Source: Marine Group I thaumarchaeote
Lineage (GTDB): Archaea > Thermoproteota > Nitrososphaeria > Nitrososphaerales > Nitrosopumilaceae
Direction of reading: 5' to 3'
Length of the DNA stretch: 64,000 bases
Assembly: GCA_013390905.1 (NCBI GenBank)
Contig: JACATG010000004.1
Location: 1-64,000, forward strand
The notes under the pieces are model-generated. The model did no database searches and was not told the DNA's origin. It saw nothing but the letters and a program-made list of their open reading frames with translations. A program made the translations under genes and the position numbers. Positions 1 through 7,292 of the stretch are shown here, piece after piece. Positions within the stretch are counted from its first letter, which is position 1, and every line of letters starts with the position of its first letter.

Positions 1-275
1 GTTTTTACATCAATCAATTATGAAATAGTATAATTATTTCCAATTATCATGAAATTTCAACTAGATGTTGTGTGATTTTCACACACATTGATTTGTTTTC
101 CTTGAAATGCGATTTGTTTGTGGCTTTATTACTATATTTCATAAAGAAATGACAAAAAACACTTGTATTGATTTAACATTAATTTATTTCACGCATAGCC
201 AACTTTGACTAAACAATTTTTGGCGTGCAAACCAATTACTTTTTAGCAAATGATTTCAAGTCATAAACGTTTGGT
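1..275. other. AT-rich non-coding stretch
   Basis: No convincing gene is visible here on either strand. The stretch is very AT-rich, with a short inverted repeat around 70-90 (gtgtgattttcacac), which could be the terminator or regulator of a gene outside the window. I see no tRNA-like T-loop motif and no long reading frame. Confidence 0.4.
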
Positions 276-368
276 TCAGTTATATTCTTCACCACAATGA
301 ATACACATCTTTTTTGATATTATCTCAAACCATGCATAATTGTGAACATATCCTTCTTTACAACTCAT
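276..368 (-). CDS. zinc-ribbon-like microprotein (30 aa)
   Basis: A 30-codon frame opens with ATG (complement of 366-368) and ends with TGA. It encodes a Cys/His-containing peptide with an N-terminal MSCKEG segment and a C-terminal CIHCGEE knuckle. The CxxCG pair and acidic tail look like half a zinc ribbon, so zinc binding would need the N-terminal Cys/His or a dimer. Several other microproteins of this kind occur in the window (4997-5119, 9618-9722, 36746-36826, 48070-48195). Function is unknown, and the short length means a chance frame cannot be excluded. Confidence 0.4.
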   Translation of the reverse strand: MSCKEGYVHNYAWFEIISKKMCIHCGEEYN

Positions 369-460
369 AGAATTTTACTTGGAAAAGTCATAATACAAAG
401 ATTAGAGGTCAAAAACTATCTCGATCTTAATCTAGATATTTAAAAAATTAGAAAATAGGG

Positions 461-616
461 TTAATGACTATGTCCGCAGCCACAGAAATCATCACCTTCG
501 TGTCCCTGTGATTCTTTGCCTGCACATCTGGAACATTTGTCTGAACCTGTTGGTGAGAAAAATCCAATCCTACAAGAGATACATTTTTTATTTACCGTTA
601 GATGTATTTGAAAATT
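461..616 (-). pseudogene. orphan six-cysteine zinc-ribbon frame without a start codon
   Basis: The reverse-strand frame ending at 461-463 (TAA) encodes CISC, CSRC and FCGCGHSH motifs, a well-formed pattern of six Cys plus His. No ATG, GTG or TTG occurs in frame between the upstream in-frame stop (about 643) and the first Cys codon. The frame overlaps the end of the membrane-protein gene at 598-1008 and lies in its -1 frame. It is either a domain separated from that gene by a frameshift, a decayed remnant, or a gene using a non-canonical start. The protein pattern is seen directly; its status is inference. Confidence 0.4.
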
Positions 617-1008
617 GTTGGTTTGTCTGAATTTGGATGTTCAGAGACTAGCGCAAAGTTGTGTAATGGATATTCTTTTTTGTATTGTTTCATAAAACTC
701 CAAGCAACATCATATGTTTTGAATTCAGTTCTAATACCCTCAATTTGGCTCTTTTTCCCAAATACATCAAACACTACAACTGAATATTGTTTTGGACGAT
801 TGTGAGGCCTTGCTTTAATAAGCCATATTAGTGCAAAAACGAAGACAGATCCTAAAATCACATATTCGCCAGCCATTTTGAAGAACGTCAAAAAGACTCC
901 TGGTATGGTGTGTCCAAATAAAACAACCATAAAATTTGAAAATGAGATTACTACTATTACTGTAAAAATATACGTTTTCCATTCAAAAATTTTTTTCAAA
1001 AAATTCAT
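598..1008 (-). CDS. small membrane protein with cytosolic C-terminal domain
   Basis: The 136-residue product begins with a short basic segment, followed by two strongly hydrophobic stretches (about residues 12-33 and 42-65) that should span the membrane. A charged domain of about 70 residues follows and should lie in the cytoplasm by the positive-inside rule. I do not recognise a family. Its stop codon (598-600) overlaps a Cys-rich frame that continues downstream in the -1 frame, so the intact protein may once have carried a C-terminal zinc ribbon. It is followed closely by the gene for the gluconeogenic aldolase/phosphatase on the same strand, but no functional link is evident. Confidence 0.65.
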   Translation of the reverse strand: MNFLKKIFEWKTYIFTVIVVISFSNFMVVLFGHTIPGVFLTFFKMAGEYVILGSVFVFALIWLIKARPHNRPKQYSVVVFDVFGKKSQIEGIRTEFKTYDVAWSFMKQYKKEYPLHNFALVSEHPNSDKPTIFKYI

Positions 1009-1071
1009 GACATATTTTACAAGAGTCTTTTTTCTATTAACTATTTCCTTTGATGAGAATATTCAAAATCA

Positions 1072-2208
1072 CTAATCTGGGTCTTCGTAATTTTCTTTCT
1101 TTTCACCTTTGGATGTATATCCCTCCAATGGTTTCATCTTACTCTCAAGAATACTCATTCTTGCTTTGTATCCTTCAGCATATTCTAATTCTGATGGAAC
1201 AAGAGTTGCTGGATGAATGAATCCTTGACTTCTCATAGACATTGCTTTCTTTGTTGCAATTTCTCTGATATAATCCCAATCAGGAGTTGAGAATCCATCA
1301 AATGGACCAGTAAACTTTCCATTGTGCATACTGAATACTAGTGCCTCTACAATTGGAATACAGAAATTGATAGTTGCTGCAGAATTTAGCTTCACAGGCA
1401 TTAGTGGCATGTTGTGACTACCTCTTGTATTTCCTGCAACATAATGTGGATTGTTAAATACACTTCCAACTTCTTCTGTAGCTGGGAAATTCTTTTGTGT
1501 TCTAACCAGACAAATCGGATCATCTTTTCCAACATATGTTCCTGCAATGTTGTGTAGTCTATCAGTTGATGCCGCAAGAATTGGCTCTCCTTCTTTGGTA
1601 GTAACTGAATCAACAACATATCTTCCTGGATACATCAACGCGGCTTCAATTGTTGGTTTGTCTTGCCATAATTCAAGTTCAGCAATTTTTCCTTCTTCAA
1701 CATCCATTATGTTTATCTTAACTCCACTAGCAAGTGATTCGTTCACAATCAAACCTGTATTACTTAATGCATCTACAAACATTCTATAAATTGGATAGTT
1801 AAATGCACCAGGCTCTGTTTTATCTGCTGCAAACACTGTAAATGCTTCATTTTGTCTCTCTTCAAATTCCAATTCTGCAACACCTGGACCCATGCCTTTC
1901 ACATTTCCTGAAAAAGAATCTTTTAGCAAGTCTTGTCCAGCACCATACAAACCCTCTTCTTTTGCAACTTTAGTTCCTGCCATGAATGCATCCCAAGCAA
2001 GTTTGTGAATTTGTTGATTATCTGTTCCATGTGTATGAGACATAACAATGTGGACGTCATCTCCACAATATCCAATGTAATAATCAATTAGCAGATCTGC
2101 TGAATTTTTGATGGTTTCTCTTACCGCTTCAATTAAACCATCACTTGGTTTTGTGTGACCTCCAACTCCACCAACATCTGCTTTGATAACTGAAACTGTA
2201 ATCTTCAT
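1072..2208 (-). CDS. fbp: fructose-1,6-bisphosphate aldolase/phosphatase
   Basis: This is the archaeal bifunctional enzyme (class V FBPase) that condenses triose phosphates to fructose-1,6-bisphosphate and dephosphorylates it to fructose-6-phosphate, making gluconeogenesis one-way. The 378 residues match the usual family length. The N-terminus carries the metal-binding pattern DVGGVGGH (Asp11, His18) and GYCGDDVHI (Asp50-Asp51), typical of the family. The sequence is collinear throughout with no breaks. Triosephosphate isomerase and PPDK, which act in the same route, lie elsewhere in the window (about 59-60 kb and 57 kb). It is divergent from EF-1alpha, with 130 bp between the start codons. 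Confidence 0.95.
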   Translation of the reverse strand: MKITVSVIKADVGGVGGHTKPSDGLIEAVRETIKNSADLLIDYYIGYCGDDVHIVMSHTHGTDNQQIHKLAWDAFMAGTKVAKEEGLYGAGQDLLKDSFSGNVKGMGPGVAELEFEERQNEAFTVFAADKTEPGAFNYPIYRMFVDALSNTGLIVNESLASGVKINIMDVEEGKIAELELWQDKPTIEAALMYPGRYVVDSVTTKEGEPILAASTDRLHNIAGTYVGKDDPICLVRTQKNFPATEEVGSVFNNPHYVAGNTRGSHNMPLMPVKLNSAATINFCIPIVEALVFSMHNGKFTGPFDGFSTPDWDYIREIATKKAMSMRSQGFIHPATLVPSELEYAEGYKARMSILESKMKPLEGYTSKGEKKENYEDPD

Positions 2209-2338
2209 AATTCCTCTTTCTATCTCCTTGATTTATGTGCTTTTGGCAAAACCTTCTGATCTAAAATTAATTGAAAAAAAACAAAGTTTTTTTCAAAAAT
2301 TCATAACGCTAATAAATGCCCTTAGAGAGGCAGTCCAT

Positions 2339-3637
2339 ATGGCAGATAAACCACACTTGAACATGATTGTAACAGGTCACATTGACAATGGAAAATCAAC
2401 AACTATGGGCCATTTCTTGATGGATTTGGGCGTTGTAGACGAAAGAACAATCGCAGCACATGCAGTAGAGTCTGAAAAGACTGGAAAAGGTGATACTTTC
2501 AAGTATGCATGGGTTATGGATAATATTAAAGATGAAAGAGAAAGAGGAATTACTATTGATCTTGCTTTCCAAAAGTTTGAATCTGCAAAATACTTCTTTA
2601 CATTAATTGATGCACCTGGTCACAGGGACTTTATTAAAAATATGATTACTGGTGCTTCTGAAGCAGATGCCGCAATCTTGGTACTTTCAGCAAAAGAAGG
2701 TGAAACTGACACTGCAATCGCAGCAGGTGGTCAAGCCAGAGAACATGCATTCTTACTAAAAACGCTTGGTGTAAGCCAACTAATTGTTGCAATCAATAAA
2801 ATGGATTCAGTTGACTATAAAGAGGACGCATTTAATTCAGCCAAAGAAAAAGGCGAAAAATTGATAAAATCTGTAGGTTACAAATTAGAAAACGTGGCAT
2901 TTATTCCAGTTTCTGGATGGATGGGTGATAATTTGGTTAAAAAATCTGAGAATATGCCTTGGTATACTGGAAAGACACTCCTTTTAGCATTTGATGACTT
3001 TACAATACCAGAAAAACCAATTGGTAAACCACTACGTGTTCCAATTCAAGATGTTTATACTATTACTGGTGTTGGCACAGTACCTGTAGGCAGAGTTGAA
3101 ACTGGAACTATGAAGGCCGGTGATAAAATAATTGTAATGCCTTCTGGTGCCACAGGTGAAATTAAATCTATTGAAACTCACCACACAGAAATGCCATCTG
3201 CAGAAGCAGGTGATAACATTGGTTTCAATCTAAGAGGAATTGAAAAGAAAGATATTAAGAGAGGTGATGTTCTTGGAACTCCTGATAAACCACCAACGGT
3301 TGCAAAAGAATTCAAAGCACAAATTATAATTATTCATCATCCAACAGCAATCGCTCCTGGTTATACACCGGTTATGCATGCACACACTACACAAGTTGCA
3401 GCAACTGTTACTGAGTTCCTACAAAAAATAAACCCCGCAACTGGTGCCGTTGAGGAAGAAAATCCAAAGTTCCTTAAAGTTGGTGATTCAGCGATTGTTA
3501 AAATCAGACCTGTGAGACCAACTTGTATTGAAACTTTCAAAGACTTCCCTGAAATGGGTAGATTCGCTCTTAGAGATATGGGTGCAACCATCGCAGCAGG
3601 TATAGTTAAAGAAATTACAGAAGAGTACAAACCATAG
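2339..3637 (+). CDS. tuf: translation elongation factor EF-1alpha
   Basis: The GTPase that delivers aminoacyl-tRNA to the ribosome. The G domain shows GHIDNGKST (about residues 13-21), DAPGHRD and NKMD, followed by the two beta-barrel domains. I take the ATG at 2339, giving 432 residues beginning MADKPHLN, the standard archaeal N-terminus. The open frame extends 52 codons upstream, but that extension is unlike the family and overlaps the divergent fbp start. An AT-rich box at about 2310-2317 lies roughly 25 bases before the ATG, consistent with a leaderless mRNA. Ribosomal protein S10 follows after 10 bp, the usual archaeal arrangement. Confidence 0.97.
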   Translation: MADKPHLNMIVTGHIDNGKSTTMGHFLMDLGVVDERTIAAHAVESEKTGKGDTFKYAWVMDNIKDERERGITIDLAFQKFESAKYFFTLIDAPGHRDFIKNMITGASEADAAILVLSAKEGETDTAIAAGGQAREHAFLLKTLGVSQLIVAINKMDSVDYKEDAFNSAKEKGEKLIKSVGYKLENVAFIPVSGWMGDNLVKKSENMPWYTGKTLLLAFDDFTIPEKPIGKPLRVPIQDVYTITGVGTVPVGRVETGTMKAGDKIIVMPSGATGEIKSIETHHTEMPSAEAGDNIGFNLRGIEKKDIKRGDVLGTPDKPPTVAKEFKAQIIIIHHPTAIAPGYTPVMHAHTTQVAATVTEFLQKINPATGAVEEENPKFLKVGDSAIVKIRPVRPTCIETFKDFPEMGRFALRDMGATIAAGIVKEITEEYKP

Positions 3638-3647
3638 GCAGATTTTC

Positions 3648-3956
3648 ATGACACAAACCGCCCGTGTTAAACTCACCTCTACTAGTCTAAAAAAGTTAGA
3701 TGGTGTTTGTGGAGAAATTATGGGAATTGGTAAAAAAACTGGCGTTAAAATAAAAGGTCCTACACCACTTCCTGTTAAAAGACTACATGTTGCTACTAGA
3801 AAATCTCCATGTGGCAGTGGTACTGAAACATATGAGAAATGGGAAATGAAGATGCATAGGAGAATTATCAATATTAGTGCTGATGACAAAGCGATTAGAC
3901 AACTAATGAGACTTAAAATTCCTGATGATGTCTACATTGAATTGTCTTTGACATAA
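3648..3956 (+). CDS. rps10: 30S ribosomal protein S10
   Basis: At 102 residues it has the normal length for archaeal S10 (uS10). Recognisable segments are the N-terminal RVKLTST strand, the central KGPTPLPVKRLHVATRKSP stretch that inserts into the 30S head, and the C-terminal IDVYIEL-like strand (here DDVYIELSL). It starts 10 bp after EF-1alpha and is very probably cotranscribed with it. Confidence 0.97.
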   Translation: MTQTARVKLTSTSLKKLDGVCGEIMGIGKKTGVKIKGPTPLPVKRLHVATRKSPCGSGTETYEKWEMKMHRRIINISADDKAIRQLMRLKIPDDVYIELSLT

Positions 3957-3994
3957 TTTGGTATCCTTAAATTATCGAAATTTTGATGATAAAT

Positions 3995-4240
3995 ATGGTT
4001 GAAGAAAACTCTAATTCTGTTCAAGAAACTACTGTTGAAGAAAACTCTAATTCTGTTCAAGAAACTACTGTTGAAGAAACCCCTGCTGAGACATTTGATG
4101 TAATCTACTCTTGTCTTAGATGTGCAACTAATGTTTCTAATACTGAGCTATCTCGCTTACCTGAAATTAAATGCATATGTGGATTCAGAGTATTTACCAA
4201 AGTAAGACCTCCTGTAGTAAAAACAATAAAAGCAATCTAA
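3995..4240 (+). CDS. rpo12: RNA polymerase subunit Rpo12 (RpoP)-like with repeated N-terminal extension
   Basis: The C-terminal 45 residues carry CLRC ... CICGFRVF followed by KVRPPVVK, the signature of the small zinc-ribbon RNA polymerase subunit Rpo12/RpoP, which bridges Rpo3 and Rpo10 in the archaeal enzyme. Family members are usually about 45-50 residues. Here an acidic extension of about 30 residues precedes the ribbon, built from a perfectly repeated 12-residue unit plus a partial third copy. I choose the ATG at 3995 because an AT-rich box (about 3965-3975) lies 25 bases upstream; an ATG at 3986 and a TTG at 3983 are in frame. S10 ends 38 bp upstream. Confidence 0.85.
   Translation: MVEENSNSVQETTVEENSNSVQETTVEETPAETFDVIYSCLRCATNVSNTELSRLPEIKCICGFRVFTKVRPPVVKTIKAI
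3998..4069 (+). repeat. two perfect 36-bp in-frame direct repeats
   Basis: The 36-bp unit at 3998-4033 is repeated without a mismatch at 4034-4069, and its first 12 bases recur nearly intact from 4070. It encodes VEENSNSVQETT twice at the start of the Rpo12-like protein. Identity at third codon positions indicates a recent duplication. Confidence 0.97.
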
Positions 4241-4438
4241 CTATCTGTCTTTTTTGTAACTATGCTCTCTTTGTAAATGTGTCCTCATATCTTCCATGTT
4301 TGAAAAATACTTGTTGCATTCATTACAATCATATGGCAAATCTTTACCATGAATAATCTGTTTATGATTCATCATCTCTTCTTCTTTCGAAAATTTTTTA
4401 TCACAAATATCGCAACTAATTTTTTTAAAAAAACCCAC
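4241..4438 (-). CDS. two-finger C2H2 zinc-finger protein
   Basis: This 65-residue protein consists almost entirely of two classical C2H2 fingers: Cys9, Cys12, His25, His30 and Cys38, Cys41, His54, His59, with conserved aromatic and leucine positions between them. Such small C2H2 proteins are common in Nitrososphaerota and are presumed to bind nucleic acid or protein; the target cannot be read from the sequence. Its stop codon abuts the Rpo12 stop (convergent), and a second zinc protein lies immediately upstream (4441-4851), suggesting cotranscription. Confidence 0.85.
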   Translation of the reverse strand: MGFFKKISCDICDKKFSKEEEMMNHKQIIHGKDLPYDCNECNKYFSNMEDMRTHLQREHSYKKDR

Positions 4439-4440
4439 TT

Positions 4441-4851
4441 TTATCCAAACTCTGCTTTCTTCTTATCCCAGCAATTCCTGCAAAGCTGACCTTCAATCTT
4501 CCAATTTCCTTTTGCATTGTATCTAATCAATCCCATCTTCCCTTTACATAATGCACAAAAATTTTTCTTTTTTGCATGATCTTTTTCTTTTTTGTCAAAA
4601 CATTCTTTGCATAACAAACCTTCCATGTCCCATTGCCATCGAGGTTCCCACAAGTTTGTGATCTTTTTAGTTATTCCACATTCAACACATGGTTGCATAA
4701 TTTTTCCTTCAAAGTATTCCTTTGATTTATCAAAATGACAATCCCCACAAAGTAGGCCTTTAATACCCCACTCTCTCTTTGGTTTGTGTTTGTGAGTAAG
4801 TTGTTTATTACAAACAGCGCAAAATACTGGCTTTCTACTAAATAGTCTCAT
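4441..4851 (-). CDS. protein of three repeated four-cysteine zinc ribbons
   Basis: The 136-residue product is made of three similar modules of about 45 residues, each with a CxxC knuckle followed by a G-L/Q-LCxxC knuckle (CAVC/CGDC, CVEC/CKEC, CALC/CRNC). It should bind three zinc ions. The modules share a conserved aromatic-GL sequence before the second knuckle, so internal duplication is clear. I do not know a named family. It lies 2 bp upstream of the C2H2 gene on the same strand, so the pair is probably one transcript of nucleic-acid-binding proteins. Confidence 0.8.
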   Translation of the reverse strand: MRLFSRKPVFCAVCNKQLTHKHKPKREWGIKGLLCGDCHFDKSKEYFEGKIMQPCVECGITKKITNLWEPRWQWDMEGLLCKECFDKKEKDHAKKKNFCALCKGKMGLIRYNAKGNWKIEGQLCRNCWDKKKAEFG

Positions 4852-4996
4852 AATCTCTATGAGATTTCAAATAATTTAATCTATTAAATGTAATACAAAA
4901 GAAAGGCATCAACTGAAGCAAAAATCTTTTGTTTATTATAAAATTTTATGACTAAAACTTAACAAAAGTAATAAAGATAAAAATAACAAAAATCCT

Positions 4997-5119
4997 TTAT
5001 TGTTTTAAGATTTTTTCAAGGGCTTGACTTGCATTTAGCATACCATTTTTCTTAGCAAATTCTTCGATCATTTTGTATTGTTTTTCAGTAAAACAAACTG
5101 GTATTGAACGTCTTTCCAT
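4997..5119 (-). CDS. 40-aa ribbon-helix-helix-like protein
   Basis: The frame from ATG (5117-5119) to TAA encodes 40 residues starting MERRSIPVCFTEKQYKMIEE. The short N-terminal strand with alternating residues, then two predicted helices (about residues 11-23 and 28-39), resembles the ribbon-helix-helix DNA-binding fold of small CopG-like regulators. RHH proteins bind as dimers. Its target is unknown; the adjacent genes are the zinc-ribbon protein and a membrane protein, both on the same strand. Confidence 0.6.
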   Translation of the reverse strand: MERRSIPVCFTEKQYKMIEEFAKKNGMLNASQALEKILKQ

Positions 5120-5206
5120 AAATGTAATAAGTATTTTTAACTAATATCCTTTTTGTTTACTTGAAATCAAATTGAGCACTAATTGCTCATAAATTTTTAG
5201 AATTTC

Positions 5207-5902
5207 TCAAATAAAATTATAATATTTTGTAATAAAAAAAATAATAGTTCCTACAATAACTCCAATTGTTATTAATTTCAGAATATCTTCTTTCTTTTTG
5301 ATGATGCATGGGTCTCCATCATCTCTCTTGAGTATCTTGTATTGTCTGGATGTAATAATCAAGGCATATGTAACGAATCCAGTAATTGTAGAAATAATTA
5401 TGGCTTCAATAGTTATGGAGTTTGTTTGTATGACTGAACCTGCAAAAACAGGTAGAATTCCCCACGAAAATATTGTTGATAAATTATTATGAAATTTACC
5501 TCCAAACAGTTCTAGACTATATGCAAATAGAAAAAAACCTTCAACAGTCCCTATTAAAAAAAGCCAAGGAGAATCTAAAAATGCAAAATAAATACCTACA
5601 GAAAACGCAATGCTTACCGCAACTAATGCCATTAACCAAATCTTTCTTTTTGGTAAATTTCCCCAAGGTTTCGTTTTACCTCCTACTGCATCAAGTAGGT
5701 GTGCACCAACTCCAAGTGCTAAAATGTAAATCACACAAATTGCTGCCACTCTCTCTAATTGCAGTGGTCCTGAAATTGCTCCCAAGGCCGCAAAGCAAGT
5801 AACAATACTCGTGTATGGTAAAAACAGAATTCCTATGCTAATTCGAAATTTTTTAGAGCCAAATTTTGGAACAAACCATTCTGATGTTCTATCTACTTGC
5901 AA
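5207..5902 (-). CDS. multi-pass membrane protein, UbiA-like architecture
   Basis: Starting from the TTG at 5902 the product is about 231 residues with roughly seven hydrophobic helices. The first loop holds HLLDAVGGKTKPWGNLPKR, and a later one an FxFAYSLELFGG segment, which loosely recalls the aspartate-containing loops of UbiA prenyltransferases, although the classical NDxxDxxxD motif is not present. I therefore call only a membrane protein with possible distant UbiA relationship. A longer frame (to 5995) would overlap the divergent cupin gene, so the internal TTG is preferred. Confidence 0.6.
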   Translation of the reverse strand: MQVDRTSEWFVPKFGSKKFRISIGILFLPYTSIVTCFAALGAISGPLQLERVAAICVIYILALGVGAHLLDAVGGKTKPWGNLPKRKIWLMALVAVSIAFSVGIYFAFLDSPWLFLIGTVEGFFLFAYSLELFGGKFHNNLSTIFSWGILPVFAGSVIQTNSITIEAIIISTITGFVTYALIITSRQYKILKRDDGDPCIIKKKEDILKLITIGVIVGTIIFFITKYYNFI

Positions 5903-5980
5903 TAATATTATTTGGACTTTGTTGCTTATATGATCACAGGATAGACAACTGATATAATTGATAGAATGATTAATTGATTC

Positions 5981-6385
5981 GTGAGTAAATATCAAAAATT
6001 TATCAAAAAAGGAGTCATCGAATCACTTGATAAGGTTCCTTTTCACACCAATGCTCCTATCAAACGATTATCAATGTTAAGTAAATCCTTGTTTCCTACA
6101 TCAAATACCCATATTGCAGTTCACTTTGTTAATGTCTCCAAAGATCTTCCAAAATATAGTAAATTACACAAACACAACCATGATGAAATTAATTTGATAC
6201 TATCTGAAGACTCCAGCTTGACATATGAGATTCAATTGGAAGATGAGTCCTATGAAGTGACGTCACCTTCAACCATATTCATTCCAAAGGGAATTAGACA
6301 TAGTGCACAAGCAATTTCAGGCAAGGGGATTTTTGTGTGTATGATTTTATCAAATAATCACGACCTTCCTTCAGAAAAAAATTGA
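5981..6385 (+). CDS. cupin-domain protein
   Basis: A 134-residue single-domain cupin beginning with GTG. The first cupin motif is visible as HKHNHDEINLIL (about residues 63-74), providing His and Glu metal ligands, and the second as the PKGIRHSAQA segment near residue 105. Cupins bind a metal and act as enzymes or ligand sensors; the substrate is not apparent. It diverges from the membrane-protein gene, with about 78 bp between the two starts. Two further cupin genes lie at 11.8-12.6 kb. Confidence 0.8.
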   Translation: MSKYQKFIKKGVIESLDKVPFHTNAPIKRLSMLSKSLFPTSNTHIAVHFVNVSKDLPKYSKLHKHNHDEINLILSEDSSLTYEIQLEDESYEVTSPSTIFIPKGIRHSAQAISGKGIFVCMILSNNHDLPSEKN

Positions 6386-6390
6386 AACTC

Positions 6391-6398
6391 TATAAAGC
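6391..6398 (+). promoter_or_regulatory. TATA box of the 6419 gene
   Basis: The sequence tataaagc lies centred about 25 bases before the ATG at 6419, with no Shine-Dalgarno sequence between, as expected for a leaderless archaeal transcript. Confidence 0.55.
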
Positions 6399-6418
6399 AA
6401 ATATCCAATAATACTAAT

Positions 6419-6673
6419 ATGAAAATAACTGAGATAGAAATTGATGATAGTCAAACAGGTTATTGCTGGATTCAAATATACACTGCTAACAGAAAACAAG
6501 CAATTTCATTAAGACATCAAATCTTAGCTGATCAGGCAATACGCGAAAGATTGGAAAACGAAATTCTACAAAGCCAGAAAATAACTGCAAATTCATCAAC
6601 TCCTATGGAAATTACATTCCAAAGTTTCCTTACCAAAAAACTCCAATTAATTCATGAAGGAGAAAATGAATGA
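6419..6673 (+). CDS. small conserved-type hypothetical protein (84 aa)
   Basis: The 84-residue soluble protein has a beta-rich N-terminal half (KITEIEIDDSQTGYCWIQIY) and a helical charged C-terminal half. I do not recognise the family. Its last four bases overlap the start of the SLOG-family gene (ATGA), so the two are cotranscribed and probably translationally coupled. A good TATA box precedes it. Confidence 0.7.
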   Translation: MKITEIEIDDSQTGYCWIQIYTANRKQAISLRHQILADQAIRERLENEILQSQKITANSSTPMEITFQSFLTKKLQLIHEGENE

Positions 6674-7281
6674 CAAAGAAACGTCAGATCTTAGTTATTG
6701 GTAATAATACAAATGGATGTACACCAAAACATGAAAAACTTGCATACGAGATTGGAGTAGAAATTGCAAAATCTAATTCTGTTTTGATAACTGGTGGATT
6801 AGGAGGAGTAATGGCTGCCGCATCACATGGAGCTCATGATACAAATGGGTTGACTGTGGGAATAATTCCTCAGGATGATGCTATAATGGCTAATGAATTC
6901 TGTGACATTGTAATCCCAACTGGTATGGGACTTGCTCGTGATTTTCTAAATGCATTAACTGCTGACGGAGTAATTATTGTAGGTGGCGGTTCTGGTACTT
7001 TATCTGAAGTATGTGCTGCATACATGTACAAAAAACCTATGGTTGCAATCAGAAACATAAAAAGTTCTATTGAACCATACATTGATGGTTTTCTTGATCA
7101 TAGAGAAAATATCAAAATTGTTGGAGTTGATACTCCTAGTGATGCGGTAAAGAAAATTTTAAAATTAATTGCTAAATCATACAAAAGCGACACAGAATCA
7201 ACGGATGCTGAAATCATTGATGATTTTAATAAAACTAAGAGTGGTGAAGTTTCAAGAATGGCTCAAAAGAGTTCAGGTTAA
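6670..7281 (+). CDS. SLOG/LOG-type (TIGR00725-like) nucleotide-binding protein
   Basis: A Rossmann-like protein of 203 residues with the two signatures of the 'lysine decarboxylase/LOG' superfamily: TGGLGGVM (about residues 41-48) and GGGSGTLSE (about 105-113). Members bind phosphorylated nucleotides or nucleosides. LOG enzymes release cytokinin bases from nucleotides, and SLOG relatives sense nucleotides. This one resembles the TIGR00725 subgroup, whose role is unsettled. It overlaps the 84-aa gene by 4 bp. The last 40 residues are a charged extension beyond the domain. Confidence 0.8.
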   Translation: MTKKRQILVIGNNTNGCTPKHEKLAYEIGVEIAKSNSVLITGGLGGVMAAASHGAHDTNGLTVGIIPQDDAIMANEFCDIVIPTGMGLARDFLNALTADGVIIVGGGSGTLSEVCAAYMYKKPMVAIRNIKSSIEPYIDGFLDHRENIKIVGVDTPSDAVKKILKLIAKSYKSDTESTDAEIIDDFNKTKSGEVSRMAQKSSG

Positions 7282-7292
7282 CATAATATTGA

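Noticed and set aside
69-90. Possible short palindrome as a CRISPR or IS end
   Set aside because: It is a single copy with no repeats, spacers or transposase nearby.
2183-2338. 52-residue hydrophobic N-terminal extension of EF-1alpha
   Set aside because: It is not found in the EF-1alpha family, overlaps the divergent fbp start, and the ATG at 2339 gives the normal N-terminus.
6870-7082. Long antisense frames opposite real genes (for example in the SLOG gene and opposite ppdK and cysS)
   Set aside because: They mirror the codon pattern of the true gene, lack ribosome-binding or promoter support and show no family motif.
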